Below, one piece after another: positions 58,535-64,000 of a stretch of 64,000 bases of DNA (the stretch's first letter is position 1; each line of letters begins with the position of its first letter). A model generated the notes under the pieces. It was given only the letters and a program-made list of their open reading frames with translations. It did no database searches and was not told the origin of the DNA. Origin of the DNA: Ecdyonurus torrentis (Eukaryota > Arthropoda > Insecta > Ephemeroptera > Heptageniidae). A program made the position numbers and the translations under genes. The stretch lies in NCBI GenBank assembly GCA_949318235.1, contig OX439133.1:31536850-31600849 (forward strand), in the 5' to 3' direction.

Positions 58535-60121
58535 TTAGATAACTCAAAATCTAAAAAGCTAACGGCTAAACTTTAAAATGTACTTAGAAAGTCAATAGTA
58601 ACAGCTTCTGTTATCTATGATTAAGTTTTTAGAGCTTTTGACCATATGATAAGAGAGAAAATAATTTATATTGAAATCAAAATAGGTTCTTATGGGACTA
58701 AAACTTCAAAAAATCTTATAATTTTAAATATAGGCTGGTGACTAATTTTTTTTGTTTTTTTACATTTTATACAATTTCTTATATTAATGTTTCTTTGTTG
58801 AATATTTAATTGTAATGTTTCCAAATTTTTATTACTTTACCCACGCAGCTAATTTTTTGCCGTACATTTTTAAATATTTTGAACTAAAATTAATTTTGTT
58901 ATATTTATATACTATTATATAAATAACTAATGTGAAAATTGTAATATCACATTTAATTTTGTAATACTTTTTAATTATTATTATTTTTTGTTATTGTATA
59001 TTTATTTTTATATAAATAATATTTTCTTGCAAATTAAGTGATCTGATAAACACAGTGTTACGATTTATTTGATATAGATATTGTAAGAGATGCAGAAAAT
59101 ATCTTACTAACGCCTAGAACCAGTAAATTTAATAAATGTGGATGAATAACACTGATGCATAAAGTGAATAAAATCAGATAACATTTAGTATTACAGATTA
59201 ACGCATGTTTGCATAGGATACGTTGACACCCATGACGTCATTTTGCGAATTAAAAATTGTATTAAAAATACTTAATGAACCTAAAAACTAGAAATTCTCA
59301 ACTTTTGATTCAAGCAAAAAATTAATTCCAGAAAACAAAAATGGGGACTGAGGGTGTATGCGGATGACGTCATATTTATTGCGCTTGGAGGCCATACTGG
59401 AGTAGTGCATAGCATTGCTCAGCATAGGACAAACTTCATTTAAGCCAATTTTCTTTGGGAAATCGCTTAATTTTTTGTTATTGTTATTTTTCTCACATAC
59501 TTGAGATACTAATTCAACATATTTACTGCATAAATGCTCTCAAAAATATTGCATAGTGTTTTTAAACTGGCAAAATGATTTATTTTCCTATGCTACCCAT
59601 GTTATTGAGTTATCCAACATGGCGTTGACTTTAACGTGAATGAATAGACCCTATACTTTATATATGATCATAACGTCATATTTAATACGTTTGGGCGCCA
59701 TACTGGAGTAATGAATACCAAACTCGGCATAGAAAACCCCTCTTTTTTAAGCTATATTTGTTGGAAAATTAGTAAATTTTTTGTGTTTATTATTATTCTC
59801 ACATATTTGAGATACTAATTCAACCGTTTTAAAACATAAATGCTCTCAAAAATATTGCTTAGTATTTTTAAACTGATAAAATGAGTCATTTTCCTATGCA
59901 GCCCATGTTATTAAGTGATCCAACATGACGTTGGCTTTAATATGAATACATAGACCCTTATTCTTTAAGTTGCATACAGTTAGTATTATAGTAAAAATCT
60001 GATATAAAACTTCTATTTCTATTGTTTTTAAGATTTCTCGTGGTTATTTTCAAGTCTTTTTTGTCGTTCTATGAGGCGTTTTGATTTTTTTATATATATG
60101 TTTGATAAAATTATTTCACCA

Positions 60122-60341
60122 TAATGGAGGTTATCGGTTTAGCGCGCGGGGAGACGCGTGGGAAGCTAAGGGTCCCTAATTTAACATTACGCTTATGGGG
60201 AAAAACACGTTTTTTGCGATTTTTGAGAAAACTACTCCACCGATTTCGGAGAAATTGAAATGAGAAATACTAGACATACTTTTACGTGTTTTAAGCCATA
60301 GTCATTTTTAAGCATTTTTTAAACCAATAAGCTCCAATAAA
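60122..60341 (+). mobile_element. MITE family A inserted in module P
   Basis: TGGAGGTTATCGGTTTAGCG to AAACCAATAAGCTCCA, with ATAA on both sides. The uninterrupted CACCATAATTCAAAGAAAC at about 45,288 is the empty site. A TAA-type duplication suggests the Harbinger group. Confidence 0.85.
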
Positions 60342-60735
60342 AGAAACTTTATAAATGAACTTTTTTTCGTATATAACACAAATAATTTTTTATTTTTATT
60401 TATAGATAATTAAAAAATTATTATTACACTTTAGTTTTAGTATTAAATTGTAATATAGCGTTGTTTTTTTATTATTATTTTAAATTTAATTTTTATTTAT
60501 TTAATTTTCAATCGCACTACATTAAAATTATATTTAATTAATTGCAACGCACCTTTACGACTGTGTTTAAAAAAATTATTGTTATGTAAATTAAAAACGT
60601 CAAGTAAGTTGAAAAATTTGTATTCAGATGAATTGCATCTCAAAATCTAAAAAGAAAACTTCGAAAATTCATGATACCATTTGAATAGTAACAGCTACTT
60701 ATGATAAAATTTTTAGGACTCATTACCATCAGATA

Positions 60736-61494
60736 AAGGCTCAGACAGCCGTCACTTGCTGAGAACTAATATGTGATGATAGTTAAGTTCTTAATAAGTT
60801 TTATGAAGTTCCTGCACATCCGTGCACTTTGTTGAGAGTTCATAAAATTAGCGCCATTAAAAAAAATCTGACTATTTTGATCAACTTTAATGCATATACT
60901 ATAAATTAAGACACTAAAATGTAACTTTTTTTATTTATGCTGATATATATTTCCATATTTACCTTTCTTTCCAAATTTTACATCGATTGCTGTCCATTCT
61001 GTAATCACAATGCACATTCACCTGGGCTTAACTGTGACTGCAACTATTACATCTGCTCTTTCTACATCAGAGGCTGCTTTACTTCGAGGCCTCTTATAAC
61101 ATTTAGGTTCTTTATTTCCCATTGTTTCAAGAAAATTACCATCCATTGCAATAACAAGTCTTTTATTTGTTTAAAACATTGAAATTTAAGGGTCTTCTAT
61201 CACATGTGCACATAGTTTGTTTACCAGCTGATGCTACTAGTTTCCCGCCGCCGCAGTTTTAAAAAAAAAAGTGCGCGAAACGAAATTTTCTGATTGGTCT
61301 TTGGTCTATTAGGCGGCCCGCTCTATTGAGTAGTTAGAAGTCTTCTAACTACTCAATAAGCTTAATAAGAAGTTAGTCAACTCAACAACAACTGATTAGG
61401 AGTTTTCCAAGATTTTTGACGGGCCAATCACGAAGCGCCATTAAGACTTTTTAGCAAATTAATTCTTAATGGGTGACGGCTGTCTGAGCCTTAA
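60736..61494. mobile_element. PIF/Harbinger-like non-autonomous element, about 760 bp
   Basis: Inverted ends AGGCTCAGACAGCCGTCAC / GTGACGGCTGTCTGAGCCT with TAA on both sides. Other K modules read CAGATAAGAG at this point, the empty site. Inside is a strong hairpin (GAGTAGTTAGAAG / CTTCTAACTACTC near 61,340). On the minus strand there is a short open stretch from ATG near 61,146, about 43 codons and basic, which could be a relic of a captured or transposon gene. No transposase recognised. Confidence 0.8.
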
Positions 61495-61635
61495 GACAGA
61501 AAATCATTAATGAAATTAACATATAAGCACTTATGGGACTAAAACGTCAAAAAATCATAATTTACAATTGAGGCTGCTGTCTAGTTATTTACATTTTATA
61601 CAATTACTTATCCTAATTTTACAATTCAAAATATC

Positions 61636-61670
<35 letters not shown>

Positions 61671-61769
61671 ATTTTTTGACACTTTTTCCAAGTATATCTA
61701 ATTTTTCGTCGTACATTTTCAAGTATTTTAGACTAACATTGATTTTGCTGAACTTAAAAACTATATATG

Positions 61770-64000
61770 AGACGAAATTCGCCGTTCCAGCCACGACGGC
61801 ACCAAATGCAAAATGTTTTCAGATTTGGATGAAATTTTTTATGGTAATACACCTAAGTGTGGTACGTAACACAGCAAAATATTTTCAAAATATTCTTATT
61901 ATTAAGGCCGCTAGAGCGCTTTGAATGTGCCGCGGACGCTTTTTAAGTGTCACATGGGCTCAACTTTGACGCGCGATAACTCTGCCTCTAGTTATTGAAA
62001 TTTCGATTTTATTTTTTTATTGTAATGAACAATACTTATAATTATATTAACTGTTGTGAAATTATAAATTTGCAATTTTTATTATAGTTAAAAAAAATAA
62101 AGAAAATTTGTAATTTTAGCCCAAATGAGCTATTTTGAATGCTTAGTAAAAAATAGTAATTTTTTAAAAAAATTACTTTTTACAATCTTATGGGCTACTT
62201 TAGGTCTAGTTAAACATAAAAATCGAAAAAAAAAGTTTTCTGGTGGTTTTGAGTATTTGCAGCAGTGGTTTTAAAAACACATGTTTCGGAAAATGACCCA
62301 TATTGACATGCAAATAAGTCTATGATGCAACTTGATATTAATAAAAATAAGTATACTGCAAGAAAGGGCAATTCCTACTTAACAAATGTAAAAAATAAAA
62401 AAGTTGTGTATTGAATGTCTTCTGTAAGATATCGAGCACCTCGCAACATGCTATATTGCGCTGCGCACTACGTCAGAAATATCCCCTTTTCACTTCCACG
62501 CCGCTTATAAAACCTTAAACTAGCCAAATTTTATATCCTTTTTTAAGCTCTAACCATAAATTATTATCCTGGAAAAAAATTCTAATTTTATCAATAATCG
62601 TTTTTTTTTTTTTTTTTTTTTTTTTGAATGAAATTTTTTTATTACTTTGAATATTATGTAGTTCAAAATCTGTTATATTTAAATATAAAATATTAGCAAT
62701 AGTCAAAAGGCAAATAATAATAATAAATTAAATAAAATAAGAAAAAAAAAAAAAGAAAAGAAAAAGAAAACAATAATAATAATAACTATAATTTAATCTC
62801 TTTACTTTAATTTTTAACATTTAAAATTTATCATTTCCATCATTTAACTCAAAATAAATACATTACCCCGATTAAAATATGCATTTTTTTTTTTTTTTTT
62901 TTTTTTTAAGTTAGCTGCAAACATCAGTTAGATGCTTTTGATGGTTCTGTTATTGATTTTGTTGTTTTTCGATTCAATCAAAAGAGAATAAACCATTTTA
63001 ACAGCTTAGCAATTTGATAGTATTTAAAAAAATAATAAAAATAATAAGGGGATGCTAGGGGGCACTAAAATAAAATATTAATATATAAGCAAATATTTTT
63101 TTCCAGAACAATTAATTATTGTTCTACGTAATCATACATTTAATAAAGTTATTTTGAATCAAATTTTAATTAAATTTTAAAATAAGGGTCTCAATAAGAT
63201 TTTTTTTCCCCTTTGCCTTTTGCCTATTGCTAATATTTTGTATTTAAATATTAAAGATTTTGAACTACATAATATTCAAAGTAATAAAAAAATTTCATTC
63301 AAAAAAAAAAAAAAAAAAAAAACGATTATTGATAAAATTAGATTTTTTTTTCCAGGATAATAATTTATGGTTAGAGCTTAAAAAAGGATATAAAATTTGG
63401 CTAGTTTAAGGTTTTATAAGCGGCGTGGAAGTGAAAAGTGGGATATTTCTGACGTAGTGCGCAGCGCAATATAGCATGTTGCGAGGTGCTCGATATCTTA
63501 CAGAAGACATTCAATACACAACTTTTTTATTTTTTACATTTGTTAAGTAGGAATTGCCCTTTCTTGCAGTATACTTATTTTTATTAATATCAAGTTGCAT
63601 CATAGACTTATTTGCATGTCAATATGGGTCATTTTCCGAAACATGTGTTTTTAAAACCACTGCTGCAAATACTCAAAACCACCAGAAAACTTTTTTTTTC
63701 GATTTTTATGTTTAACTAGACCTAAAGTAGCCCATAAGATTGTAAAAAGTAATTTTTTTAAAAAATTACTATTTTTACTAAGCATTCAAAATAGCTAATT
63801 TGGGCTAAAATTACAAATTTTCTTTATTTTTTTTAACTATAATAAAAATTGCAAATTTATAATTTCACAACAGTTAATATAATTATAAGTATTTTTCATT
63901 ACAATAAAAAAATAAAATCGAAATTTCAATAACTAGAGGCAGAGTTATCGCGCGTCGAAGTTGAGCCCATGTGACACTTAAAAAGCGTCCGCGGCACATT
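61770..64000. mobile_element. Second long palindromic element, truncated by window edge
   Basis: The left arm (about 61,770-62,725) and right arm (about 63,200-64,000) are near-identical reverse complements; 61,923 pairs with 64,000. About 470 bp of unique AT-rich sequence with a T25 run lies between them. Extrapolating the symmetry puts the outer end about 150 bp beyond the window. The inner arms carry T/A runs that differ in length. A 118-codon frame at 61,568-61,924 crosses the left boundary and is not a gene. No similarity to the palindrome at 13,642. Confidence 0.88.

Larger units (their letters stand above)
59200..61765 (+). repeat. Composite cassette copy 7 (M-C-C-P-K), with two insertions
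   Basis: M 59,205; two tandem MITE C copies 59,350-59,655 and 59,655-59,970; P 59,970 (split by MITE A 60,122-60,341); K 60,610 onward (split by a Harbinger-like element). It ends at the second palindrome. Confidence 0.7.

Noticed and set aside
61568..61924. 118-codon frame with polyphenylalanine
   Set aside because: Crosses a T run and the boundary of the second palindrome. Not a plausible gene.

Overview
This is eukaryotic, very AT-rich, gene-poor DNA. I see no cellular protein-coding gene, tRNA or rRNA gene that I can support. Nearly everything recognisable is mobile-element sequence. A Ty3/gypsy element carrying a fusion-type env (errantivirus-like), a LINE whose ORF1 has a PHD-type finger, a tRNA-derived SINE and large numbers of short inverted-repeat DNA elements (MITEs) together suggest an arthropod, most likely an insect. 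That placement is inference.

Layout. 1-9,300: microsatellites, an inverted repeat pair about 8.3 kb apart (78-222 and 8,468-8,633), a SINE (1,620-2,034), a locally duplicated segment, a motif-cluster repeat (3,340-3,990), a 275-bp TA tract and two MITEs. 9,400-21,000: a nested MITE field with a 1.34-kb near-perfect palindrome (13,642-14,983, TSD TGAT) and a 679-bp hAT-like element (17,264-17,942, 8-bp TSD). 21,028-29,813: a minus-strand errantivirus-like element with gag, pol, a small Cys-containing ORF, env and a 3' LTR. It lacks a 5' LTR and is broken by at least four frameshifts and three in-frame stops. 29,814-34,365: MITEs and unassigned sequence. 34,366-38,574: a minus-strand LINE of about 4.2 kb with an intact ORF1, a once-frameshifted ORF2, a poly(A) tail and an AAGTA target duplication. 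39,000-61,700: more of the MITE field, with a 525-bp GTGA tract, a 665-bp solo LTR, and hAT-, Harbinger- and mariner-like non-autonomous elements. 61,770-64,000: most of a second long palindrome, cut by the window edge.

The main structural result is that the MITE field is ordered. The same modules recur in the same order and orientation, about seven times between 10.4 and 61.7 kb. I call them K, M, C, P, K', D, B and Q, with a second set R, I, T, C. The region therefore looks like a diverged array of a composite cassette, later hit by fresh insertions. Several insertions can be dated relative to the cassette because an uninterrupted copy elsewhere in the window supplies the empty site. The longest retroelement reading frames and the SINE all lie on the minus strand, which makes a piRNA-cluster-like locus a testable idea. 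No element in the window looks autonomous as it stands.
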